DNA of 57,372 bases, from positions 148,140 through 205,511 of the forward strand of contig VHZZ01000054.1 in the NCBI GenBank assembly GCA_009801015.1. Direction: 5' to 3'. Below, piece after piece: positions 24,301 through 35,453 of this stretch; the first letter of the stretch is position 1, and each line of letters opens with the position of its first letter. A model generated the notes under the pieces. That model worked only from the letters and a program-made list of their open reading frames with translations, was not told where the DNA came from and did no database searches. Source of the stretch: Silene noctiflora (taxonomy: Eukaryota; Streptophyta; Magnoliopsida; Caryophyllales; Caryophyllaceae). The position numbers were made by a program, and so were the translations under genes.

Positions 24301-27300
24301 CATCTATATAAATACCAATTTGCATGTGTAAACCGAACCCCCGAGACGTCTTTTACATTATTGTTTTCTTTCTTGTTTTATTTTGCACAATCACCAAATC
24401 AACATACCAAATTCGTGACCGACTTAGATAGAATTCGATCCATGACAACTTTTTAGCAACTCCCGTCTCCTTGTGTTCGACCCCTATTACTACATTCATG
24501 TGCTACTAGGGTATTTATCTTTGATTAGGTGTGCGACAGACCTATCAGTTGTCCGCAATATACTTCAAAACAAAATGTAATACCTTACTTATTAAGGGGT
24601 TTACATTTACAATTTAACAAGAAGCATGACAAAGACACGGTACAATATCATCCCACAAAGAGAATTAATCGATTCACCGATGGAATGGCAAGTGAATGTT
24701 TTGACTACATTGGATATGAAAATGATTAGCCCTTCTACCACAAAAATAAAATAAATTTAATTTTTAAAAGTACCTGGAACGGAAGTGATGGAAGTGGATC
24801 GGAGTACCAATGTATGTCTTCCCCTTCTCCATCAACATAAATTCTGGCATCAAGACGTGCTTTGCCTTCTCTAGAATATATAAAATTTAAAACGTATTGC
24901 CTGCAGAAATAATCTCTCAGCTTATCCAAGGAATGTTGAAGCTGGCGTCTCCAGTCCTTGAACTCGACAGCATTACCTCCAACTGGCATGATGCTTTCAT
25001 GCAATTCAGCCCCTTCATCATTATTTCCCATATGGATTTTCCATATTTTTGATACCGACATTGGGAGTAGCTCATCCACAATGGTATAAGCGACTCCCAA
25101 AAGTGCAAGCTGTTGTGAATCGGTCTCGGCTTTAAAAGGAAGAACCTCTTTTAGCTCTGTCATGCCATCATCCTCTGATGGGCTTGGTAAAGCTTTTATT
25201 AGAAGGTCGACATGAATATCGAATAGCTGAACTATTCTATTCAGTACATTTCCTCCAAAGTGAATAATAGCCATCTGCGTTAGCTGCTCAGTTATATCCT
25301 GTAATTTCCAACAAGATACAGAAAGAATAAGCGAAGGGGACAAATCATAAAAATATAATAACACCTTCCAACTTGAAGACGTGCGTGGGGGGTGAACAAC
25401 TGACAGAAAATTTGAACTTAATATTTGTCATACGACAATTCCTTTTGTCACATTAGTGGTTAGAATTTTAAAACAATGTCAAAATTCCCATTCGAACTAA
25501 ATCATACCACAACCTTGACACTTTTCTACGCGGTACTATTTGTACATGCATGAGGCTCTGATTACAAAAATACAACCCAAAAACAAGGCTGTTTTGTTTC
25601 TCCAGCAAAATGAAAGGCGAGAAGAAATAATAATAAAATTGCTTCCCACCGAAATCCATATTTCATAATCGCAAAAAGTTTGTTAGTGAAAAGATCAACA
25701 TGAATACGAGTAATAAACGAGCTTCTCAGTTCACATTCACTTCTTAATTTTTATTTTTGTTCATCAAGAGAACTTAACATAAATACGAGTAGTCGAGTAC
25801 TACTTTTTCTAGAATAACTTACCTACGCTAAGTCAGGACAGGTGATCGTGATCATCAAGAGCTTCCAAGTCAAAATTTACTAATCGTTATTTACTTAAGT
25901 GCAGTTAACAAAGGAACTTACATTCACAAGGAAGATGAATTTCACCCCTGTACTAATGAGAGAACTTTCAGATGACGGGGCAAAAACTGACAATGGAGAA
26001 AGAAACCGAGGAGACAAGGGAATATCATCAATTTCTGCCATGTCAGAAAGTACTCGTCTACATCGTCTGAAGTTCATCTCTAGAACTTCTTCCATGTAAG
26101 GTCGCAAGAGTATCATCAGCAACTTAGACAGTTTGAGGCCCTGTTCTTCTAGAATTACACAGTTGCTGAGGCTAGCCTGAACACAAATGCTAGCAGCATG
26201 CAAAGCTGATACCATGTCAGAGGACTGGCCATTTTCCTTCACCACTCGTACAAAAGATTCAATTTCCTCCTCTGCCAACTGAACCACTTTGTTTCTATAT
26301 ATAGGATCGTCACCAAAAATAGAATGAGATTCTTTTGCCGCCAATGAGATAAAAGAAAATACAATTTTGGACAAAGTCACTGGGTATGTATGAGGAAAAC
26401 GAGAACATAATGGAATGAAAGCGCCAGTTCTCTTTCGGAGGCGAGACGCATATCTCTTAAGTAGTATATGATGGCCTAAAGGACCTTTCCCGAGTTTTAA
26501 CAATGCGTATAACGCCTGCTTAAACTCGGTACCACCAAGTGAAGGTTGCTCAGCAATTTTGACTAGCTGATTCTCTAAATTGGCCTTCCTTTTTAGGAAA
26601 GCAGATTTATAAGAGGAAGCTTCATTACTTCTCAGCTCAGCTGCACTTCTTTCCTCGATATCCATAGCTTCCATTGCTTCCTGCAGCTTACACTCAGCTA
26701 AGAGGATATCAATCTTTTCCAAAAATATCCTCTTTGCATCTGTCTCTTTAAAAGAGAGGTCTTCAAGATCACAAAGTTGAGAATCAGATTGATCTTCAAG
26801 ATCATCGGCTTTGATCCACTCCTCCAATTCATGAAATACACCATTCGCGAGATCTTGTATCAGAATTCCTTGGGCGGAAATGTGCTTTCTTAATTCGACT
26901 AGTTCATGGTCCATTTCAACTACTTCTTCCGGGAGTCTGTGATACATAATAAGCGTTAAAAGTATAGCCTTTAGACAATGAATGAAATAAAAGCATCATA
27001 AAATTTAGCAGCAGATGAGAAGAATCGAAGTCAATTTTAGGCTAGGAGACCGAAGACTCTACTGATGCTACTGAAATTATCACTGTCACAGATTTGAAAT
27101 GCTATGGATAAAGGGAGAATTCATTCCCAGAATTTAAAGATAGATAAGTTCGCTGTATCATATCAGTGTCGAGGGAAGTGGTAATTGGCATGTGCCACCA
27201 GAAAAAGATCTAGGGCTGTTTGTGTTACGCTTATTAAGTGAAAATTCTTGCAAATAATGTTACTAATAAGAAAAATATTTTTTTGTCAGAAAAAATAAAA

Positions 27301-29583
27301 TAAAAGAGGTTTAAAAAAGAACATAGAATGTGTCAGAAAAAAGGATGTAAATTGTTCAAATGAAACATGGCAATCATGCTTCACATTACTATAAGAATAA
27401 GAAAAACCTTTAAAATGTCCGCATTTAGGGAAAAAGATAAAACAAAATCAATCATACAAGGGCCTCAGAAAATCTTAACAACTTTACTATTGACGGTTCT
27501 TCGTAGAAAGCCTTCATGGCATAACTGATGTGAATTGCAAAGAGTTCTTGCCTCTAATTGAACCATTAATAAATTCTTACGCTATATATTTTCTCTTTTA
27601 CATGAAAAGAATCTATGCCACACTGACCAGGTATCGGTTAGAATCCCCTTCACCCAAACTCGAGAGGGTATGACAAAAGAACAGTCCAATTAATGTGTCT
27701 AATGCTCCCAGTGTCACCCATCACCAACACATCTTAGCAAAACGGCTATAGAATCATAGTGTGCAATAACACTATATTACACGAAAATCTTAATGATCAT
27801 TGTGTGAGATGAAAAAAAGGTAACAGTGTTTCCTGCTATTATAAGGGACCAATTATCTGAAGCAGTTAAGTGATTTAAGTCTATGCAAAGAAGTATAACA
27901 TGAACTTTTCTGAATTTAGAATGACAAATATACTGGTCTAAGGAATATTGCAGCTATGTAATGTCAACCATCTTACTATGCGTCGGTAAATGAAAAGGGA
28001 TTGGTAAGTTACCTCAAAAATGCCAAATATTTTGCTCTAGTATTTCCGCATAAATTCTCCACAGAATCTTTCAGATCCAACAACTCACAGCACAGCTTTC
28101 TGATCCCCTTCAACAGTTAATGAGCATCAAGTGTAAGAATATTGCACGGTGAAAAACGGGAAAAAACACTACAGAAAGAAAATACTAATAGACAGGTCAT
28201 GGACTCATGGTAATAAAAAAAATTGATGAATTTCTCTAGAATGAGTGTAAAAAGACAGAATGAAATTTTTGAAAAAGGTCAGCGTGCTTGTTTCCATCCG
28301 CCAGAAAGCTCATAACTAACCATTTCCCTAAAAAAAGAAGAAGAAACTTTTTCAGTATTTCAGATAATACACCATCAATATCTTAAACCATGGTTCCTGC
28401 TGCCCTCATAGATATCCCCCATTTCTATGGTAACTCAATCATAGAGCAATGGCCTAAACTCCATGCAAGGCAGTGTATGGTAACCTTTCCTATAAGATTA
28501 CACATTTACACTAACTGAATAGAACCACAGTTACAACTTATCTTTGGCTATTGCAATAACCCAAGTACAATAGTATAAGCAAACAAATTCATCCAATCAA
28601 GTTTAGGGTGGCATACTAATTTTGGTATGTCCAATAACATTATATGAAATCCTGGCTAATTGTGTGCTACACACGAAAGGGGCTTTAAAATCAGCTAAAC
28701 GTCAAGTCCAGACTACAAATCCTGGAAACGCCACTGCTAAGTAGCATACCAATTTGCTACGTCCGGAAATATAATATGAAAACCGGCCAATTGGGCGTTA
28801 CTCGCAGGAGTTTCATTAAAATCACCAAAATGTCAAGCTAAAACAGACCAAAACCAATTAAAAATGAAACCAAACTCAAACCCCAGAAAATTACAGACAT
28901 AATTCAGCTGTATCGCAGCTAAATCAACTAAATAAGAAGGAAACCACACTCAAAAGTCAAACCCTAAAAACATGCAGACATAATTCAGCTAAAAGCAATA
29001 TGGTAAACTAGTAAAAATCGAAACTTTAATTGTTCAACCAATGTAAAAATTGAAGCTATAATTGTTCAAGAAAGAAGGAAAGAGCTAAAACATTAATCAC
29101 ACTATGAAATCAACAAAACAATAAATCAAACTCAAAACCCAGAAAAATGCAGATATAATTCAGCTGTATCAGCTTAAAACAATGTGATAGAGTACTAAAA
29201 ATTGAAACTTTAATCATTCAAACAAGGAAAAAACAGAAGCTTTAATTGTTTAATCACTATAAAACTCAGAACCCAGAAAAATGCAGACATAATTCAGCTG
29301 TATCAGCTAAAAGCATTAATTGTCCAACAACAACATCAACCCAGTGCCTCAATGACTCCCGCAAATTACAAGGTAAGGTCGGGTCGGAACTCGGATGTAC
29401 GTAGCCTTACCCTTGGGAAGCTTTAATTGTAAAAAGGAACAAAAATTGAAACTTGAATTGTTCAAAAAAGAGAAAAAAGTAGCAGACCTTTTCAGTATGG
29501 GATTGATAGACAGAGTTGATCTTAGATTGAGGGATGATTCCTTCATGGTATGAGAAATCTTCTTCTTCTTCACTGCTCTCCAT
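21313..29583 (-). CDS. EXO84C: Exocyst complex subunit EXO84C
   Basis: Subunit of the octameric exocyst, which tethers secretory vesicles to the plasma membrane. Exons in coding order: 29583-29488, 28107-28013, 26936-25922, 25298-24774, 22506-22318, 21778-21642, 21562-21313. They join to 768 aa, close to the plant EXO84C length, all junctions in frame. Visible: acidic N-terminus [10 protein letters not shown], the [16 protein letters not shown] motif at the exon 1/2 join, the [19 protein letters not shown] coiled-coil segment (about 73-91), the [12 protein letters not shown] region, [19 protein letters not shown], and an acidic/Ser-rich tail ([20 protein letters not shown]). I chose donor gtaagt at 25921 because it keeps homologous spacing before DITEQLTQ. 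Intron 4 (22507-24773) contains a solo LTR. Recognition is from remembered Arabidopsis EXO84C; confidence in the family is high. Confidence 0.94.
22666..24547 (+). mobile_element. Solo LTR of a retrotransposon in EXO84C intron 4
   Basis: Begins tgataagacc and ends gacctatca, an inverted end pair with the TG...CA signature, and is flanked by a perfect 5-bp duplication, gttgt (22661-22665 and 24548-24552). Length 1882 bp. It has a TATA-like ctactatataagg (twice) and a downstream segment typical of LTR 3' ends (tccttgtgttcgacccctat). No gag/pol, primer-binding site or second LTR is present, so it is a solo LTR left by recombination. Its promoter points opposite to EXO84C transcription. The superfamily (probably Ty3/gypsy) is inference. 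Confidence 0.9.
22887..23605 (+). repeat. 366-bp tandem duplication inside the solo LTR
   Basis: Copy 1 is 22887-23252 and copy 2 is 23253-about 23605; both start gatcatgcaa and end ctactatataagga. They are nearly identical apart from a short loss in copy 2 near the ccccgatcggggc palindrome and a few substitutions. The core promoter region is thus present twice. Confidence 0.9.
28870..29320. repeat. Imperfect tandem repeats in EXO84C intron 1
   Basis: Four copies of a unit containing aaactcaaaacccagaaaa, gcagacataattcagctgta and (in some copies) gaaactttaattgttcaa occur near 28871, 28950, 29127 and 29261. Unit spacing is irregular (about 80-180 bp). Non-coding. Confidence 0.65.
29335..29420 (+). 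repeat. SINE fragment in EXO84C intron 1
   Basis: Shows cagtgcctcaatgactcccg, caaggtaaggtcgggtcgg and gatgtacgtagccttaccct, a string typical of the body of plant Au-like SINEs. A related gtacgcaaccttacccc piece lies at about 40934. Only a fragment; no promoter boxes seen. Confidence 0.45.
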
Positions 29584-29851
29584 TGTTGTTTGTTGCTCAC
29601 TGCTTCTTCAGCTGTAACGGTCACAAATCAGCTGTAAACTCCTCACCTCACTTGTTTTGCTGTTTCTGTGCTAGCTGACACTAGTTCTACACTTCTACTT
29701 GCTGATTTTGAGTACTTCGATTAAACTTTTGCTAGGAAAGTTGGGTGAAAAAGATTCGTAAAAACGGTTTCTGATTAAGTTATCGTTTTTTTTTTTTCTA
29801 ATACACTTTTAGTTTTTGAGTCAATTAACAATTATTTTCTTTTATATAAAG

Positions 29852-29990
29852 CTGAGCAAAAGCATACGATACGGTTATGATATACGTATATGATTTGAAG
29901 TATACACGTATATTCGATACGAAATTTTCGCATATCCGATACGATTTATGATATACGTATCTCAGCAAATTTTAAAACCGGATATATGCT
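29852..29990. mobile_element. Truncated relative of the 16938 hAT-type MITE
   Basis: Starts gctgagcaaaagcatacgat and continues with atacgtat, atccgatacga and aaaccggatat blocks as in 16938-17498, but no right-hand end is present. Non-coding. Confidence 0.55.
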
Positions 29991-30356
29991 TTTGATATAA
30001 GTTATTTACACTTGCACTTTTTTAATATACTTTAAGTTACTAAAAAAACAAACCACACGTAAAAAATAAACGTTTTCGGAACCTGTATTCGGGAGTTATA
30101 ATTAGTCAAAGATTATTAAGTCCGTCGATAGATTTTAACCGATCATAAATCCCGACTACTAATTCAATAAACAATGTTTTTTTTTCAAACCGGAAATGTC
30201 GTAAAAACATATAATTTGAAGAAAAAAATTACCGTTTTTCGAATTCAATTCATAGCCAAGAGTTATTGTTAGTCAAAACTTTTATTCAAAAAAGAAGTCA
30301 AGTGAGAAAATGTAAAAGTAGGAGTATGCTGAAAAATCCCAAAAGCAGAAAACAAC

Positions 30357-30708
30357 TAGTCTTGCTTAAGACGGTATTATCCGTCTTAAACTTAAAACGG
30401 GTTAAATATCACCTATACTCGTATTCATCTCACATACTTCTTCCATTCAACTCCACTCTACCACTTCACTTTTTCACGTTTGCCAACGCGTGTTTTACGC
30501 GCTAAATATCGTTAGTTAAAATATTTCTAATGTACTCGTAAAGACGAATCAAACAAGACCCCACATAAATATATTTCCACGTATGTATTAAGAGAAAACT
30601 GAAATCGAATGCTAGTGGTAGAGTGGACTTGAATGGAGGAAGTAATATATTTGACTCGTCTTAAACTTAAAACGAATAGTGTCCGTCTTATTCGTCTAAG
30701 CAAGAATT
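30357..30708. mobile_element. Outer MITE with cttgcttaagacgg ends, split by a second MITE
   Basis: Left end agtcttgcttaagacgg with cgtcttaaacttaaaacg inside; right end, on the other strand, caaattcttgcttagacgaa. A Stowaway-like element (30437-30642) interrupts it. An uninterrupted relative lies at about 48103-48275. Confidence 0.6.
30437..30642. mobile_element. Stowaway-like MITE nested in another MITE
   Basis: Left end cttcttccattcaactccac, right end gtggacttgaatggaggaag, TA on both sides. It is a 206-bp relative of 19216-19473, in reversed orientation: cacgtttgccaacgcgtg is near the left end here and near the right end there. Confidence 0.75.
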
Positions 30709-31456
30709 TGTGGAAAAATAAAGCCCAATTTTTTTGCCACCGTAAAAAGTAGGAACCAATAATTATCCGTAAGTAAATTATACATCGGATTCACACATTA
30801 AGCTCGAAAAATTACAATTAAACTCAAAAACATTACATATAAGCTTAGTTAAATTTGAGTTTTGCGAAAAAAAAATTAAAATCTAACATATAAATTTTCG
30901 TAAACTTAGAAAAAATATACTATGCTCAAAAATAATGAGAAAAAACTCAGAAAAAATGCTCAAAAGCAAATAAATTAAGAGGTACATCTGATTTATTTCT
31001 CAATAATTACAAGGAAGAAAACACATACTCGCAGAGCATTCAAGTTAAACGACAGGTTATTATTTTGCTCCTCTTTTCATCTTGTGCAATTTTATTTTGT
31101 TAAAGGAATTTTTATTTCATCAACGTTTAAATTTTTATTAGTTTTTAGTTAATAGACAGGAATTTTGTTATTTTATGTTAATTGCTGCCTAATTGTTTGA
31201 TACCCGTTCCGATCATTTGTTTACGTGCTTTAATAAATAGAAAAGCGGAAAAAAAACAACTTTCACATGAAGAGAAGAGACAATTTGCACGGTACTTAAA
31301 ATGGAAACGTAAAGAAATGACTGAACACAGAACCGTGAAAATTAACAGGAAAAATTAGGAAGTCAGTGGTTCCCTGATTACTTGCAGGAAGAACAGTTGA
31401 CCTGTAACTACTCAATACCAATCTGTAGGTAGTGTTAAACAAATGTGATAGCAACC

Positions 31457-31768
31457 AAAACCTTAAGGTGATGGTTGAGGCCCAACTATTATAAATATTC
31501 CTATTACGCTCCCTCACTCAAATGTCCATTGGGCTTGAAGAGTGGTTAGTGCACAGGCTCCCCCGTACCATGTGCNGNGGTTCCACTTCGTGGGTTTTTG
31601 AGGAGTTTTGAGGTTGCCAGGATTCGAACCCGTGACCTTCGGTCACACTGGCTCTGATCCCATGATAGATGAACCGTCTCAACCAAAACCTTAAGGTATA
31701 GATGAACCGTCTCAACCAAAACCTTAAGGTGATGGTTGAGGCCCAACTATTATAAATATTCCTATTAA
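31457..31768 (+). repeat. tRNA-like repeat bounded by a duplicated 45-bp segment
   Basis: The segment aaccttaaggtgatggttga... continuing to taaatattcctatta occurs at about 31461-31508 and again at about 31721-31768. Between them a plus-strand pol III-like pattern (gaagagtggttagtgcac, then ggttccacttc after the unknown bases at 31576 and 31578) and a minus-strand B-box-like gggttcgaatcctgg occur. The inner aaccgtctcaaccaaaacct is itself doubled. Probably a SINE-type or TRIM-like insertion; family not recognised. Confidence 0.45.
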
Positions 31769-32106
31769 AATGATTAAGACGGAGGAAGCCATATTTAATG
31801 CACTTCGTATATTAGTTCTTCAGGAAGGTTTTTATCAATTTCACATCTCGAAGTTGTACTGCTTAATGATGAACTTATTATTTGGGAAGATGCTCTTTTT
31901 GTACATTATAAGGATAAGGATTAGACTGTACTCTGTCGGATCTCGGTTTCGTTTTATAACTTGGATGGTCTCATATGCATTTTTAAATCTGCAAGTCTTA
32001 TCTCAGTAATTATTTAAGAAGCATTTGTGTTCAGAGGTAGCATTTTTGTTAATCTTACATTGCTTCCAAATCCACACAATCACATTCTCCATATCTTTGA
32101 AAAACA

Positions 32107-34566
32107 ATGGCGGAAATTGGAATCAGTCTTGCAGGAAAACTGATTGAAGTGGTGGGGTCTGAGGCCATCAAAGAGATTTGCTCAATATGGGGTTACAAAT
32201 CTGAGCTTAACGAACTCAAAGACACCATCACCACCATCAGGAAAGTCCTCCTTGACGCCGAGTCTAAGGATCAACTGTCCCATGAAGCGCAACACTATAT
32301 CCATAAGCTCAATGATGTTGTTTATGATGCAGATGATTTGTTTGACGAGTTTCTAACTCTAGCTGAGCTTAAGCAGCACAACAAGGATGGAAAACTATCT
32401 GAAAAGGTATGCGACTTCTTTTCATCTAAGAAAAATACCCTTAGTGTTGCGTATTCTTTGTCTAGAGGTGTTAAGAAAATTAGGAAGCAAATGGCTGCTA
32501 TTGCGAGTAATCATAACACATTTGGGTTTAGCGTAGACTCTCAACCTATTAGGGAAAGAAGGGAGGAGACTTGTTCTTATGTGTATTCGGATGAGGTTGT
32601 TGGGAGAGAATGTGACCTTGAAAAGATTGTCCATATGCTTTTAGATTCTGGTTCAAAAGAAAGAGTTTCATTCCTCTCTATAGTGAGAGTCGGAGGGATG
32701 GGGAAAACTACACTTGCCCAACTTGTGTTTAATGATGGCAGAATTAAGACTGAGTTTCCCTTGAGGTTATGGACATGTGTGTCCGATGAAAATGGGACGG
32801 GATTCGACGTGAAAACAATTCTTGCTAGGATTCTAGAATCAGCGTCTGGTGACAAGCATGATGGTCTTACAATGGATTTAGTACAAAGGAAATTTCTAGG
32901 TTTTCTCAGAGGGAAGAAGTACTTGATAGTCCTAGATGATGTATGGAATGGAGATCGTGAGAAGTGGCTTGGTTTAAGAAAATTCTTAATGGAGGGTGGT
33001 GGAGGAAGCAGGGTTTTGGTAACCACCCGCTCTGAAAGGACCGCGATAGTTGTTGATGAGGAATATAAAGATGAGTTAAAAGGATTGTCTTCTGAAAATT
33101 CATGGCATTTATTCGAGATGACAGCATTTGGGGAAAAGGGAAGACAATACGTGAATTATGCTGAATTAGTTAAACTTGGCAAGAAGATTGTTGAACAATG
33201 CTCTAATGTTCCTCTCGCTATTAAAGTTGTGGGAACACTTTTATATGGTCAGAATGAAAGTAAATGGAGATTATTTCAAGAATGCAGATTAGCCAAGCTT
33301 AAAGATGGAGATAATAAGATTATGTCCGTACTGAAATTTAGCTATGATAACCTTGAATCGCCACTGAAGACTTGCTTTACCTATTGCGCATTGTTCCCCA
33401 AGGATTTCAGAATAAACAAGGAGAAGTTGATTAGGCTTTGGATGGCACAAGGATACATAGTTCCCTTGGATGTGGGTCAGAGCCAGAGCCTGGAAGATGC
33501 TGGGGAGGATTATATTTCAATCTTGCTACGAAGATGTTTTTTTCAAGATGTAGAAAAGAACAACATAGGAGGGGTTAGATCATTTAAAATCCATGACTTC
33601 ATTCACGATGTTGCTCAAAAGGTAGTAGGAAAGGGTGTTGTGGTTGTAAGTTCTATCCAAACCAATTTTGGAGATGAAGCTCATCACTTATTTCACATAG
33701 GAAGTAAATGTAAAGGAAGTATTTTCTCAAAGTGTAAGATCCGATCTTATGTTCGAAATGGATTTGAAATCAATTTTCAGGTAGCTGAACTGGTAGAAAA
33801 TTGGAAGTTTCTTAGGACATTAGATCTGCATGACCTAGACATCCGGTCTTTACAGAACTCAATTGGTAAACTATTGCATTTACGGTATCTTGATCTATCT
33901 TACAATAAGCATCTACCGGTGCTCCCTGATTCAGTTACAAAATTGTATAATCTGCAAACCTTAGATCTAAAGAATTGCACACATTTGAAAGAGTTGCCAA
34001 AGGGTTTGGCCAAGATGGCAAATCTGAGGCACTTGGATACATCTTGCTGTTTCGACTTGAGACACATGCCTTCAGGTCTAGACAAACTGAGCTGCCTATC
34101 TGTTCTTACCAGGTTTGTTGTGGATAAAGAAAGTTCCATTGAGGAGCTAGAAAATCTACTAACATTGAAGAACCTAAGAGGAAGCTTTGAAATTCTAATC
34201 ACTCATAAATTCATGGGCAGCGTGGAATGTAGGGGAGGATATCTGAGAAGCATGAACCGTCTTGAGGCCGTACTGATATGGATGCAAGATGATGGAAACC
34301 ATGAAACTTTGCTAGAAAAACTCGAGCCACCTCTTTCTTTAAAGCATCTCAAGTTGTCTGTTTACAATGGTGCTAAACTTCCATCAAGGTGGTGGGGAGC
34401 GGGAAATGTGAATAATTGGGCCACCTTTCTTCCCAATCTTGTCCACTTTCAGCTTTACAGATATCATAACTTGTTGCATTTGCCGTCATTGAGCAAACTA
34501 CCCATACCGGCGGTAATAGAGAAGTGTTTTTTCCATCCCTCGAGGAGCTTCAAATTTCAAATATGA
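32107..34566 (+). CDS. CC-NBS-LRR disease-resistance-type protein, main frame
   Basis: Intracellular immune receptor of the coiled-coil NLR class (RGA-like). This intronless 819-aa frame holds a coiled-coil domain with the EDVID-type LNDVVYDADD (68-77), an NB-ARC domain with P-loop GGMGKTT (196-202), kinase-2 YLIVLDDVWN (272-281), RNBS-B GSRVLVTTR (300-308), a GLPL-type NVPLA (367-371), RNBS-D CFTYCALFP (423-431), an MHD-type IHD (495-497), then leucine-rich repeats from about 550. Odd points: the first P-loop glycine is Arg194, MHD reads IHD, GLPL reads NVPL, and the frame ends early at about 34566 while LRR coding continues in another frame. Start MAEIGISLAG is typical for the class. It may be a decaying or partial receptor. 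Confidence 0.88.
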   Translation: MAEIGISLAGKLIEVVGSEAIKEICSIWGYKSELNELKDTITTIRKVLLDAESKDQLSHEAQHYIHKLNDVVYDADDLFDEFLTLAELKQHNKDGKLSEKVCDFFSSKKNTLSVAYSLSRGVKKIRKQMAAIASNHNTFGFSVDSQPIRERREETCSYVYSDEVVGRECDLEKIVHMLLDSGSKERVSFLSIVRVGGMGKTTLAQLVFNDGRIKTEFPLRLWTCVSDENGTGFDVKTILARILESASGDKHDGLTMDLVQRKFLGFLRGKKYLIVLDDVWNGDREKWLGLRKFLMEGGGGSRVLVTTRSERTAIVVDEEYKDELKGLSSENSWHLFEMTAFGEKGRQYVNYAELVKLGKKIVEQCSNVPLAIKVVGTLLYGQNESKWRLFQECRLAKLKDGDNKIMSVLKFSYDNLESPLKTCFTYCALFPKDFRINKEKLIRLWMAQGYIVPLDVGQSQSLEDAGEDYISILLRRCFFQDVEKNNIGGVRSFKIHDFIHDVAQKVVGKGVVVVSSIQTNFGDEAHHLFHIGSKCKGSIFSKCKIRSYVRNGFEINFQVAELVENWKFLRTLDLHDLDIRSLQNSIGKLLHLRYLDLSYNKHLPVLPDSVTKLYNLQTLDLKNCTHLKELPKGLAKMANLRHLDTSCCFDLRHMPSGLDKLSCLSVLTRFVVDKESSIEELENLLTLKNLRGSFEILITHKFMGSVECRGGYLRSMNRLEAVLIWMQDDGNHETLLEKLEPPLSLKHLKLSVYNGAKLPSRWWGAGNVNNWATFLPNLVHFQLYRYHNLLHLPSLSKLPIPAVIEKCFFHPSRSFKFQI

Positions 34567-35453
34567 GTGAGTTGAAAGGATGGTGGAGAGAGGAAGATAT
34601 AGACTACAACAATGATGTACAGCCTTGCTTTTCCCTGCTCTCCAAGTTGGAAATCAATGCGTGTCAAAAACTGACATCATTTCCTGCTTGTATAAGCCTG
34701 GAAACCCTGAAGTTGTATGATGTGAACAAAGAATTATGGATAACGAGTTTTGGTCAGGAGAATGATTCAATCAGATTAAGGGAGGTGCAAGTAGACAACC
34801 TTGATTACCTTAAACTGTTGACCACGGAAGGTCTGACTAGCATTCTTATATTTGGAAATGATGACATAGAGAATTTGTCACAACTTGCAGATACATTCAA
34901 AGGCTGTCGTTCCGTACAGAGCCTGGCAATTATGAGGTGTAATATGTTGAGATCTCTGGACGGAGTAGGGTGGGAGCATCTGACAGATTTGGATTTGCTA
35001 CGATTAAGGTTCCTCCCAAGGTTAACATTCTCAGGAACAACAAAAGAAGACGGTGACGGTGATGATAATGATGATGATGATGAGATGCCATGGAGATCTA
35101 TTGGGGGAAGACTCCGATCCCTGGAATTACTGGACTTGATGATGCTAACCATCCCTAAAGGAATCAGACATTTGACTTCCCTTGAAAACTTAACGATTGA
35201 GCGGTTATGGATTCTTACATCCCTCCCCGAGTGCGTAAGTTGCTTGTCTTCTCTCCGATCACTGCGGCTAATATGCTGCAAGAACCTCCAAGTAAATGTA
35301 GGTATATTGCGGGACCTTACCTCCATGCAGCTGCTAGAGGTGAGGGGTTGTCCGTTTGTAACTGAAAGATTCCGAAATCCAGATGGGGAGGACTGGGCCG
35401 AGCTCCGACATATACCCTCTGTAGACATCCGGCCAGCTGATATGCATTTATGA
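34500..35453 (+). pseudogene. C-terminal LRR part of the NBS-LRR in a shifted frame
   Basis: After the main frame loses homology near 34505-34530, LRR coding continues in the frame one base back, beginning around VFFPSLEELQI (34524 onward) and running to a stop at 35453. It contains about nine leucine-rich segments, an acidic run DGDGDDNDDDDE (about 35050-35085) and the usual CNL ending (HIPSVDIRPADMHL). It has no convincing start codon of its own and belongs to the gene beginning at 32107. The break is either a real frameshift or an assembly error at a six-T run. Confidence 0.8.

Larger units (their letters stand above)
29584..32106. other. Intergenic between divergent EXO84C and NBS-LRR genes
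   Basis: Holds the EXO84C promoter on the left and the NBS-LRR promoter on the right. In between are a MITE fragment (about 29852-29990), a nested MITE pair (30357-30708), and a tRNA-like repeat with duplicated flanks (31457-31768). No coding gene recognised. Confidence 0.55.

Noticed and set aside
32422..33127. Minus-strand open frames under the NBS-LRR
   Set aside because: Shadows of the conserved NB-ARC coding strand.
34524..34535. Programmed -1 frameshifting at the T run as an explanation for the two NBS-LRR frames
   Set aside because: No programmed frameshifting is known for plant NLR genes, and I saw no downstream structure; a deletion or assembly error is simpler.
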